Source of the DNA: Streptomyces sp. ALI-76-A
GTDB taxonomy: Bacteria; Actinomycetota; Actinomycetes; Streptomycetales; Streptomycetaceae
Length of the DNA stretch: 64,000 nucleotides
Assembly: GCF_030287445.1 (NCBI RefSeq)
Contig: NZ_JASVWB010000002.1
Coordinates: 6,200,001 to 6,264,000, forward strand
Direction of reading: 5' to 3'
Made by a program: the position numbers and the translations under genes
Shown here: positions 8,929-17,840 of the stretch, piece after piece
Layout of the letters: each line of letters opens with the position of its first letter
Numbering within the stretch: position 1 is the first letter of the stretch
Notes under the pieces: generated by a model
Seen by the model: only the letters and a program-made list of their open reading frames with translations
What the model was told of the DNA's origin: nothing
The model's database searches: none

Positions 8929-8956
8929 TTGACTTCGAAAGTTGAAGTCTTAGTCT
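8929..8956 (+). promoter_or_regulatory. glcP promoter with overlapping palindrome
   Basis: TTGACT (8929-8934) and TAGTCT (8951-8956) are separated by 16 bases and fit a vegetative (HrdB-type) promoter. The palindrome GACTTC-N7-GAAGTC (8931-8949) lies across the -35 and spacer, the place a repressor would bind. A second small palindrome TTCAAG-A-CTTGAA is at 8871-8883. The regulator is not identifiable here; glucose induction of glcP is known from S. coelicolor. Confidence 0.55.
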
Positions 8957-9044
8957 CGGCAATGTCGCTTTTACCTTCAGGTACCACCTACCTCGAAGGG
9001 CCGATCCCCCGCCGGCAGCGTTGCCGGTGGCCCGAGGAGTACAC

Positions 9045-10463
9045 GTGACCAGCACAGCGCAGGCACCCAAGTCAGGAGCCGCTTCGGCTCACCCCGATCA
9101 TCTCGGGCACGTCATATTCATCGCGGCGGCGGCCGCGATGGGCGGTTTCCTCTTCGGCTACGACAGCTCCGTGATCAACGGCGCCGTCGAAGCCATCCGC
9201 GACCGTTACGACGTCGGATCGGCGGCCCTGGCGCAGGTCATCGCCATCGCCCTGATCGGCTGCGCCATCGGCGCGGCGACCGCCGGCCGCATCGCCGACC
9301 GCATCGGCCGGATCCGCTGCATGCAGATCGCCGCCGTCCTCTTCACCGTCAGCGCCGTCGGCTCGGCGCTTCCCTTCGCGCTGTACGACCTGGCCTTCTG
9401 GCGCGTGGTCGGCGGCTTCGCCATCGGCATGGCCTCCGTGATCGGCCCCGCCTACATCGCCGAGGTCGCCCCGCCGGCCTACCGCGGCCGGCTCGGCTCC
9501 TTCCAGCAGGCCGCGATCGTCGTCGGCATCGCCATCTCCCAGCTGGTCAACTGGGGCCTGCTGAACGCCGCCGGCGGCGACCAGCGCGGCGAGCTCATGG
9601 GTCTGGAGGCCTGGCAGGTCATGCTGGGCGTCATGGTGATCCCGGCCGTCCTCTACGGTCTGCTCTCCTTCGCGATCCCCGAGTCCCCCCGCTTCCTGAT
9701 CTCCGTGGGCAAGCACGAGCGGGCCCGCGAGATCCTCGAAGAGGTCGAGGGCAAGGAGATCGACCTGGACGCACGCGTCGCCGAGATCGAGCACGCGATG
9801 AGGAGCGAGCACAAGTCCACCTTCAAGGACCTGCTCGGCGGCTCCTTCTTCTTCAAGCCGATCGTGTGGATCGGCATCGGCCTGTCGGTCTTCCAGCAGT
9901 TCGTCGGCATCAACGTGGCGTTCTACTACTCCTCGACGCTGTGGCAGTCGGTCGGCGTCGACCCGACGGACTCGTTCTTCTACTCCTTCACGACGTCGAT
10001 CATCAACATCGTCGGCACCGTGATCGCCATGATCTTCGTGGACCGCGTCGGCCGCCGGCCGCTGGCCCTCATCGGTTCGGTCGGCATGGTGATCGGCCTC
10101 GCGCTGGAGGCCTGGGCGTTCTCCTTCGACCTGGTCGACGGCAAGCTGCCGGCCACCCAGGGCTGGATCGCCCTGATCGCCGCCCACGTGTTCGTCCTCT
10201 TCTTCGCCCTGTCCTGGGGTGTGGTGGTCTGGGTCTTCCTCGGCGAGATGTTCCCGAACCGGCTCCGCGCCGCCGCCCTGGGTGTGGCCGCCGCCGCGCA
10301 GTGGATCGCCAACTGGGCCATCACCGCGAGCTTCCCGTCGCTGGCCGACTGGAACCTCTCCGCGACCTACGTGATCTACACGGCCTTCGCCGCGCTCTCC
10401 ATCCCGTTCGTCCTCAAGTACGTCAAGGAGACGAAGGGCAAGTCCCTGGAGGAGATGGGCTGA
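9045..10463 (+). CDS. glcP: Glucose permease, major facilitator superfamily (sugar porter)
   Basis: This 472-residue proton symporter has 12 predicted membrane helices. It carries sugar-porter family motifs: RIADRIGRIRCM after helix 2, PESPRFL, the QQFVGINVAFYYS segment in helix 7, DRVGRRPL, and a terminal KETKGKSLEEMG. In sequence and length it matches GlcP, the main glucose transporter of S. coelicolor, which feeds glucose kinase and carbon catabolite control. The GTG at 9045 follows GAGGAG by 5 bases. A bidirectional terminator lies downstream. The assignment rests on my memory of GlcP and on family motifs, not on an alignment. Confidence 0.93.
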   Translation: MTSTAQAPKSGAASAHPDHLGHVIFIAAAAAMGGFLFGYDSSVINGAVEAIRDRYDVGSAALAQVIAIALIGCAIGAATAGRIADRIGRIRCMQIAAVLFTVSAVGSALPFALYDLAFWRVVGGFAIGMASVIGPAYIAEVAPPAYRGRLGSFQQAAIVVGIAISQLVNWGLLNAAGGDQRGELMGLEAWQVMLGVMVIPAVLYGLLSFAIPESPRFLISVGKHERAREILEEVEGKEIDLDARVAEIEHAMRSEHKSTFKDLLGGSFFFKPIVWIGIGLSVFQQFVGINVAFYYSSTLWQSVGVDPTDSFFYSFTTSIINIVGTVIAMIFVDRVGRRPLALIGSVGMVIGLALEAWAFSFDLVDGKLPATQGWIALIAAHVFVLFFALSWGVVVWVFLGEMFPNRLRAAALGVAAAAQWIANWAITASFPSLADWNLSATYVIYTAFAALSIPFVLKYVKETKGKSLEEMG

Positions 10464-10532
10464 GCCTCATCCCGAGGCACCCCGCGACTCGGGGAGAAGG
10501 GCCAGGTCCCCGCCGCCCCTCTCCTCGTACCT

Positions 10533-10575
10533 CCGCCGCCCCCGGCTCGGCCACTGCCCGAGCCGGGGGCGGCGG
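10533..10575. terminator. Bidirectional terminator between convergent genes
   Basis: A perfect 18-bp stem (CCGCCGCCCCCGGCTCGG with its complement) closes a 7-base loop. It lies between glcP on the plus strand and the convergent oxidoreductase on the minus strand and can serve both. Confidence 0.85.
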
Positions 10576-10676
10576 TCCTGGTGGGCCGCTCCGGATGACG
10601 ACGCCGTCGGCCCGCCGGGCGCCCGGCATCCCGATGTCCCGCGGCGGCACCGGCACCCCGGCGTCTCCCCGGGGCG

Positions 10677-11648
10677 TCAGCCCGCCAGCTCCGGCAGCAC
10701 CCGCTCCGCGAACAGCCGCAGACCGCGCCACCCCTCCTCCACCGGCATCCCGCCCGCCAGCGGGTGCAGGACCAGGTTGTCCAGGCCCAGCTCCAAGCAC
10801 TCGGCGGGCGTGACGATCCGGTACACGCCCTCCTCGCGCAGCTCGTCCACCGTGGTGGCCGCCGACCGTACCGCCGAGCGGATGTCGCCGGACTGCCAGG
10901 AGGCGTACGTCCGCGCCTCGTGCAGGAAGCAGGAACCGTAACGGCGCCACGCCTCGTCCGGGTCCTCGGCGAGGTGCAGCAGAGGGGTCTCGGCGGCCGG
11001 CATCATCGTCCAGCCCTCCGTGCCGTACTCGACGAGCCGCTCCTTGTAGTACGCCTCCAGCTCCGGCAGATGCGCGCTCGGGAAGAACGGCAGGCCGAGC
11101 CGGGCGGCCCGGCGGGCGGCGGCCTTCGAGGAGCCGCCGACCAGCAGCAGGGGGTGCGGGTCGGAGCAGGGACGCGGGGTGACCCGTACCGTACGGCCCC
11201 GGTATGTGAACTCCTCGCCGGTCCAGGCCTTCAGGAGCGTCTCCAGGACCTCGTCCTGGATCCTGCCGCGCCGCTGCCACTCCACGTCGAACAGCGCGTA
11301 CTCCTCGGGCCGGTACCCGATGCCGGCGACCGTGATCAGCCGCCCGCCGCTCAGCAGGTCCAGGACGGCGATGTCCTCGGCCAGGCGCAGCGGGTCGTGC
11401 AGCGGGCCGATCACCGCCGAGACCGTCACGGAGATCCGGCGTGTGGCCCCGAACACCGCGCCCGCGAAGGCGAACGGCGAGGGCAGCCAGTTGTTGTCCA
11501 CACCGTGGTGCTCCTCGGTCTGGACGGTGGTGATCCCGTGCTCGTCGGCGTACGCGGCCATCGCCAGCGCGGCCCGGTAGCGGGCGCTCAGCGAGGCGGG
11601 CGTGGCACCGGGCTCGACCAGGTTGAAACGGACGACCGTGACGGGCAT
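10677..11648 (-). CDS. LLM-class (luciferase-like) flavin or F420-dependent oxidoreductase
   Basis: The 323-residue protein has the bacterial-luciferase-like barrel pattern: TTVQTEEHHGVDNNWLPSPF near the N-terminus, ISVTVSAVIGPLHDPLRLAEDIAVLD in the middle and GGRLITVAGIGYRPEEY afterwards. Such enzymes use FMN or coenzyme F420; the sequence does not settle which, although F420 is common in streptomycetes. The ATG at 11648 is chosen because upstream codons in this frame overlap ftsY antisense and lack family similarity. It stands alone, convergent with glcP and divergent from ftsY. The substrate is unknown. Confidence 0.82.
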   Translation of the reverse strand: MPVTVVRFNLVEPGATPASLSARYRAALAMAAYADEHGITTVQTEEHHGVDNNWLPSPFAFAGAVFGATRRISVTVSAVIGPLHDPLRLAEDIAVLDLLSGGRLITVAGIGYRPEEYALFDVEWQRRGRIQDEVLETLLKAWTGEEFTYRGRTVRVTPRPCSDPHPLLLVGGSSKAAARRAARLGLPFFPSAHLPELEAYYKERLVEYGTEGWTMMPAAETPLLHLAEDPDEAWRRYGSCFLHEARTYASWQSGDIRSAVRSAATTVDELREEGVYRIVTPAECLELGLDNLVLHPLAGGMPVEEGWRGLRLFAERVLPELAG

Positions 11649-11796
11649 GGGAGCCCCCTTCGCCGGGTGGGTGGGGTGCCGGTGCCGGAGCAGATTAGCT
11701 GACGGTGCGTCAGGTAACCAGGGGTACGGCGTGCCCCCGTTCGCCGGGCGCCGGCGACGGACCCGGCGGGGAGAGGTCACGCATACTGGACGGGTT

Positions 11797-12999
11797 ATGG
11801 AAATCGTCATCCTTGCTGTAGTCATCGCCGTGGTCGTGCTCGGTGCGCTCGGCGGGCTCATCGTGGGCAGCCGGCGCCGGAAGCCGCTGCCCCCGCCGCC
11901 CCCCGCCGCGCCCGACATCACCGCCCCTCCGGCCGAGCCGCACGTCGGCGACGAGGCCGAGACGCCGCGCGACGAACCGCGCCGGACCATTGAGGAGGTG
12001 GATCTCCCGGACGGCTCGGCCCCGGTCGTCGTCGAGGAGCCCCCTGCCGTACCAGCCCCCGAGATCGAGATCCCCGAGCCGACGGCCGGGCGTCTCGTCC
12101 GCCTCCGTGCCCGGCTCTCCCGGTCGCAGAACGCGCTCGGCAAGGGGCTGCTCACCCTGCTGGCGCGCGAGCACCTCGACGAGGACACCTGGGAGGAGAT
12201 CGAGGAGATCCTCCTCACCGCCGACGTCGGCGTGCTGCCCACCCAGGAACTGGTCGAGGGGCTGCGCGAGCGGGTGCGGGTGCTCGGCACCCGCACCCCC
12301 GAGGAACTGCGCGCCCTGTTGCGCGAGGAACTGCTCAAGCTGGTCGGCGCCGACCTCGACCGGACGGTCCGGACCGAGCCGGAGACCGGCAAACCCGGCA
12401 TCGTGATGGTCGTCGGCGTCAACGGCACCGGCAAGACCACCACCACCGGCAAGCTCGCACGCGTCCTCGTGGCCGACGGGCGCAGTGTCGTCCTCGGTGC
12501 CGCCGACACCTTCCGGGCCGCCGCCGCCGACCAGCTGCAGACCTGGGGTGAGCGAGTCGGCGCGCACACCGTGCGCGGGCCCGAGGGCGGTGACCCGGCC
12601 TCCGTCGCGTTCGACGCGGTGAAGGAGGGCAAGGAGATGGGCGCGGACGTCGTGCTCATCGACACCGCGGGGCGGTTGCACACCAAGACCGGCCTGATGG
12701 ACGAGCTGGGCAAGGTGAAGCGGGTCGTCGAGAAGCACGCGCCGCTCGACGAGGTGCTGCTCGTCCTCGACGCGACCACCGGACAGAACGGCCTGGTCCA
12801 GGCCCGGGTGTTCGCCGAGGTCGTCGACATCACCGGCATCGTGCTGACCAAGCTGGACGGCACGGCCAAGGGCGGCATCGTGGTCGCCGTCCAGCGGGAG
12901 CTGGGTGTGCCGGTCAAGCTGGTCGGTCTCGGCGAGGGCGCGGACGACCTGGCGCCGTTCGAGCCGGAGGCGTTCGTCGACGCCCTGATCGGCGAGTGA
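11797..12999 (+). CDS. ftsY: Signal recognition particle receptor FtsY
   Basis: FtsY is the membrane-associated GTPase that receives ribosome-nascent-chain complexes from Ffh. The 400-residue protein starts with one hydrophobic helix (about 3-24), then a Pro/Glu-rich linker, the helical N domain, and the G domain with GVNGTGKT at 207-214, DTFRAAA, DTAGR and TKLDGTAKGG. Having an N-terminal transmembrane helix is usual in actinobacterial FtsY. No Shine-Dalgarno lies at a proper distance (GAGAGG is about 20 bases away), and ATACT lies close upstream, so translation may begin on a leaderless or very short leader mRNA. Confidence 0.96.
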   Translation: MEIVILAVVIAVVVLGALGGLIVGSRRRKPLPPPPPAAPDITAPPAEPHVGDEAETPRDEPRRTIEEVDLPDGSAPVVVEEPPAVPAPEIEIPEPTAGRLVRLRARLSRSQNALGKGLLTLLAREHLDEDTWEEIEEILLTADVGVLPTQELVEGLRERVRVLGTRTPEELRALLREELLKLVGADLDRTVRTEPETGKPGIVMVVGVNGTGKTTTTGKLARVLVADGRSVVLGAADTFRAAAADQLQTWGERVGAHTVRGPEGGDPASVAFDAVKEGKEMGADVVLIDTAGRLHTKTGLMDELGKVKRVVEKHAPLDEVLLVLDATTGQNGLVQARVFAEVVDITGIVLTKLDGTAKGGIVVAVQRELGVPVKLVGLGEGADDLAPFEPEAFVDALIGE

Positions 13000-13026
13000 C
13001 GTACTTACCGCGTCCGGCAGCCGCGA

Positions 13027-13064
13027 GAAGCGCCCGTCCCGAAGGTGGTGGGGACGGGCGCTTC
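13027..13064. terminator. Terminator after ftsY
   Basis: GAAGCGCCCGTCCC and GGGACGGGCGCTTC form a perfect 14-bp stem with a 10-base loop, 28 bases after the ftsY stop. It is symmetrical enough to work for the convergent gene as well. Confidence 0.85.
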
Positions 13065-13178
13065 GTCGCGGAGGGGTGGTACATGGCGACCGCTTCGTCG
13101 TGTCAGCCCGTTGGGAGGGGTGCTTGGTCACGTCGGGCTGTGGCCGTAACCGTGGCTGTGGCTGTGGCTGCGACCAGG

Positions 13179-13250
13179 CTCCGCGCGGGATCGGGAGCAG
13201 GGCTCCGCGCGGGACCGCGACTACGACTCCGCGCGGGACCGGTGGGCCAC
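13179..13250. repeat. Three copies of a 24-bp direct repeat
   Basis: Copies begin at 13179, 13203 and 13227. The first 15 bases (CTCCGCGCGGGA-T/C-CG) are conserved and the last 9 vary. The third copy falls in the last codons of the minus-strand primase-polymerase-like gene, so the array runs from its 3' end into the intergenic space. Three GTGGCT hexamers precede it at 13152-13169. Confidence 0.6.
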
Positions 13251-13883
13251 GTACGCCAGCGTCCCCAGCAGCAGTCCGGCCGCCGGCGGCTTGGTCGCCG
13301 TGTCCAGGGCCGGCGGGCGCAGCCAGCGCACCGGGCCCAGGCCGCCGCGGTCGGAGGGCGGGGCCGTGATGTGGGTGCCGCGGCCGAGGCCGCGCAGGTC
13401 CAGGGAGGTCGGGTCGTCCCAGCCCATGCGGTAGAGCAGCTGGGGGAGCTCGGCGGCGGCGCCGGGGGAGACGAGGAAGTGGGCGCGGCCCTGAGGGGTC
13501 GCGGCCACCGGGCCGAGGGGCAGGCCCATGCGCTCCAGCCGGACCAGGGCGCGGCGCCCGGCGGGCTCGGCCACCTCGATCACGTCGAACGCCCGGCCGA
13601 CCGGCAGCATCACCGCGGCACCGGGGAACTCCGACCAGGCCCGGGTCACCTCGTCGAGCGTGGCCCCGGCCGGGACCTGCGGCGCGAAGTCGAGGGGGTG
13701 GGCGCCGGGGGCGGCGCAGTCGGCGCGCCCGCACGAGCAGGCACCTGCCGCGGCCCGCGCGCCCGGGACGACGTCCCAGCCCCAGAGCCCGGTGAACTCG
13801 GCGACGGCGGTGCACTCCGACGAGCGGCCGCGCCGACGTGAACCGGAGCGGATCTCCCGGATACCGCCGATCGTGAAGCCCAT
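13221..13883 (-). CDS. Bifunctional DNA primase/polymerase (Prim-Pol) domain protein
   Basis: The 220-residue protein resembles the N-terminal Prim-Pol domain proteins that streptomycetes carry as stand-alone genes. It contains a Cys-rich loop (CSCGRADCAAPGAHP), a segment VIEVAEPAGRRAL in the position where a catalytic DxD would be expected, and RGLGRGTHITAPPS. The canonical DxD pair is not obvious: the strand reads FDVIEV, with D and E two residues apart. Activity is therefore uncertain and it may be a regulatory or degenerate relative. GGAGGGGG lies directly before the ATG. It faces away from nsdA. Confidence 0.65.
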   Translation of the reverse strand: MGFTIGGIREIRSGSRRRGRSSECTAVAEFTGLWGWDVVPGARAAAGACSCGRADCAAPGAHPLDFAPQVPAGATLDEVTRAWSEFPGAAVMLPVGRAFDVIEVAEPAGRRALVRLERMGLPLGPVAATPQGRAHFLVSPGAAAELPQLLYRMGWDDPTSLDLRGLGRGTHITAPPSDRGGLGPVRWLRPPALDTATKPPAAGLLLGTLAYVAHRSRAES

Positions 13884-14316
13884 ACCCCCTCCAACGGGTC
13901 CGACCTGCCGTAGTTACGCGACGAACGCGTACCGCGACGCTCCGTGGTCGCGTGCGGGCACTTTCGGCGCTCGGGGGCGCTCCAGGTGGTGCGCCGGACA
14001 GTGCGCGCCCCCAAGTGCATCGCTTCGTCCATTCCCGGTCGCCCTCTGTCAAGTGAATCGTGGGGAGGTCACCGATAGTTCATTCGAAGGGGTGGCGAAT
14101 GGTGGCGTTTCCGGGACCGCCGTGGCTGGACGCGTGATCGTGGGATTACGTTGAGTGCACGAGCCCTGGGGGCACATGCGCTCGTGGGTATGCCGGAGGC
14201 AACTCGGCTCCCCGTTCGAAGGATGACAACCGCCGGACGGGAGGCTCTATTTACCGGCATTCTGATAAGGCTTGGCGCACTCAGTGACAAGTGGTCTCAG
14301 GGATGGGGGCGTTCCA
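13884..14316. promoter_or_regulatory. Divergent promoter region of the Prim-Pol gene and nsdA
   Basis: This 433-base gap has no coding frame I would support. It is less GC-rich than the flanks, with several AT-containing stretches (about 14060-14090, 14240-14290) that could hold promoters for nsdA, and GGGGGC at about 14306-14311 as its ribosome-binding site. I could not fix a single -35/-10 pair with confidence. Confidence 0.4.
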
Positions 14317-15810
14317 GTGAGCGGCAACGGCGGTAGCGGGACGAACGCGGCGAGCGCAGCGCACGCGGACAGGCGCCCCAACGAGCTGCTCACCTCCTGG
14401 TTCGTGCGCAGCGGCTGGTCCAAGGGTGAGCTGGCGCGTCAAGTCAACCGCCGGGCCCGCCAGTTGGGTGCCAACCACATCTCCACCGACACCTCGCGGG
14501 TCCGCCGCTGGCTGGACGGCGAGAACCCCCGCGAACCCATTCCCAGGATCCTGTCCGAGCTGTTCTCCGAGCGGTTCGGCTGTGTCGTCTCCGTCGAGGA
14601 TCTCGGGCTGCGCACCGCCCGCCAGTCGCCCTCCGCGACCGGCGTCGACCTGCCCTGGACGGGCCCGCAGACCGTGGCCCTGCTCAGCGAGTTCTCGCGC
14701 AGCGACCTGATGCTGGCGCGGCGCGGCTTCCTCGGATCCTCGCTCGTCCTCTCCGCGGGCCCGTCCCTCATCGAACCCATGCAGCGCTGGCTGGTGCCCG
14801 CGCCGCCGGCCCCGCGCCGCGAGCCCGAGCCGGCGGCCTCCTCGGCCCGCCGCGGCCGGCTGTCCAGGCCTGAGCTGGACCTCCTGGAGTCGACCACGAT
14901 GATGTTCCGCCAGTGGGACGCCCAGTGCGGCGGCGGCCTGCGGCGCAAGGCGGTCGTCGGCCAGCTGCACGAGGTGACCGACCTCCTCCAGGAACCCCAG
15001 CCCGAGGCCACCACCAAGAAGCTGTTCAAGGTCGCCGCCGAGCTGGCGGAGCTGGCGGGCTGGATGTCGTACGACGTCGGCCTTCAGCCCACCGCGCAGA
15101 AGTACTTCGTGCTCGCCCTGCACGCGGCCAAGGAGGCGGGCGACAAGCCGCTCGGCTCGTACATCCTCTCCAGCATGAGCCGCCAGATGATCCACCTCGC
15201 GCGGCCCGAGGACGCCCTCGAACTGATCCACCTCGCGCAGTACGGCAGCCGGGACTGCGCCGGCCCGCGCACCCAGTCCATGCTGTATGCGATGGAGGCC
15301 CGCGCCTACGCCAACATGGGGCAGCCGGGGAAGTGCAAGAGGGCGGTCCGGATGGCCGAGGACACCTTCGCCGACGCCGACGAGTGGGACGAGCCGGACC
15401 CCGACTGGATCCGCTTCTTCTCGGAGGCCGAGCTGTACGGGGAGAACTCCCACTCCTACCGCGACCTCGCCTACGTGGCCGGCCGCAGCCCCACGTACGC
15501 CTCCCTCGCCGAGCCCCTGATGCAGCGTGCCGTGGAGCTCTTCGCGGACGACGACGAGCACCAGCGGTCGTACGCACTGAACCTCATCGGCATGGCGACC
15601 GTGCATCTGCTCCAGCGGGAGCCCGAGCAGAGCGCCGTGCTGGCCACACGGGCGATGCACATCGCCAAGAAGGTCCGCTCCGAACGCGTCAACACTCGTA
15701 TCCGAAAGACGGTCGACACGGCCGTACGCGATTTCGGTGATCTCGCCGAGGTCGTGGACCTCACCGACCAGCTCGCCATCGAGCTGCCCGAGACCGCCGA
15801 GGCGGTCTGA
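14317..15810 (+). CDS. nsdA: Developmental regulator NsdA
   Basis: In S. coelicolor NsdA is a negative regulator of sporulation and antibiotic synthesis, encoded between ftsY and amtB exactly as here. The 497-residue protein has an N-terminal DNA-binding-like region (LTSWFVRSGWSKGELARQVN, then RVRRWLDGENPREPIPR), resembling a helix-turn-helix fold. A long helical, TPR-like C-terminal part follows (about 200-480; for example KLFKVAAELAELAGWMSYD and ALNLIGMATVHLLQREPEQS). I chose GTG at 14317 because GGGGGC lies 6 bases upstream. The mechanism of its repression is not visible in sequence. Confidence 0.9.
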   Translation: MSGNGGSGTNAASAAHADRRPNELLTSWFVRSGWSKGELARQVNRRARQLGANHISTDTSRVRRWLDGENPREPIPRILSELFSERFGCVVSVEDLGLRTARQSPSATGVDLPWTGPQTVALLSEFSRSDLMLARRGFLGSSLVLSAGPSLIEPMQRWLVPAPPAPRREPEPAASSARRGRLSRPELDLLESTTMMFRQWDAQCGGGLRRKAVVGQLHEVTDLLQEPQPEATTKKLFKVAAELAELAGWMSYDVGLQPTAQKYFVLALHAAKEAGDKPLGSYILSSMSRQMIHLARPEDALELIHLAQYGSRDCAGPRTQSMLYAMEARAYANMGQPGKCKRAVRMAEDTFADADEWDEPDPDWIRFFSEAELYGENSHSYRDLAYVAGRSPTYASLAEPLMQRAVELFADDDEHQRSYALNLIGMATVHLLQREPEQSAVLATRAMHIAKKVRSERVNTRIRKTVDTAVRDFGDLAEVVDLTDQLAIELPETAEAV

Positions 15811-15835
15811 CGGCGCGGCCCGGTCCCAAACCCCG

Positions 15836-15906
15836 GCCGCGGCCGGCCTTCCCGAACTGCCCGACTCGGCTCCCCCGTGCCAGGTCACCGGAAGGCCGAC
15901 CGCGGC
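15836..15906 (+). terminator. Long-range stem-loop after nsdA
   Basis: GCCGCGGCCGGCCTTCC (15836-15852) pairs with GGAAGGCCGACCGCGGC (15890-15906), 16 of 17 positions, around a 37-base loop. It starts 26 bases after the nsdA stop and is the only candidate terminator before the amtB promoter. Confidence 0.55.
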
Positions 15907-16001
15907 CGGCCCGCTTCCCCCCGCCGAAGGTTGCGCCACGATAACGATCGACTCGGCCGATATCCGCCAGTTCATCTACGCGTAACACGCGGGGCGCCTT
16001 C

Positions 16002-16039
16002 GTCACGGCGGCGAAACAACGAGGGGCTTCCATCGAAAC
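16002..16039 (+). promoter_or_regulatory. Bipartite GlnR box upstream of amtB
   Basis: GTCAC-N6-GAAAC (16002-16017), then 6 bases, then GGGCT-N6-GAAAC (16024-16039). This matches the a-site/b-site layout of GlnR boxes in Streptomyces, with the usual weaker b-site left half. It lies about 97 bases before the amtB start. By analogy with S. coelicolor, GlnR should activate amtB-glnK-glnD under nitrogen limitation. Confidence 0.88.
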
Positions 16040-16122
16040 CGCGCTGCGTCAATCTCATGGCGCATAACCGGCCCACCCCTCATACCGCTCAGGCTTCGCC
16101 CGCACGGGGCCGTACCAATTGA

Positions 16123-17814
<1,692 letters not shown>

Positions 17815-17840
17815 CCGCAGAACAGAACAGGAGTCGCTGG

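Noticed and set aside
11649..12917. N-terminal extension of the LLM oxidoreductase to 12917
   Set aside because: It is antisense to ftsY, lacks family similarity, and the true LLM start MPVTVVRFNLVEPG lies at 11648.
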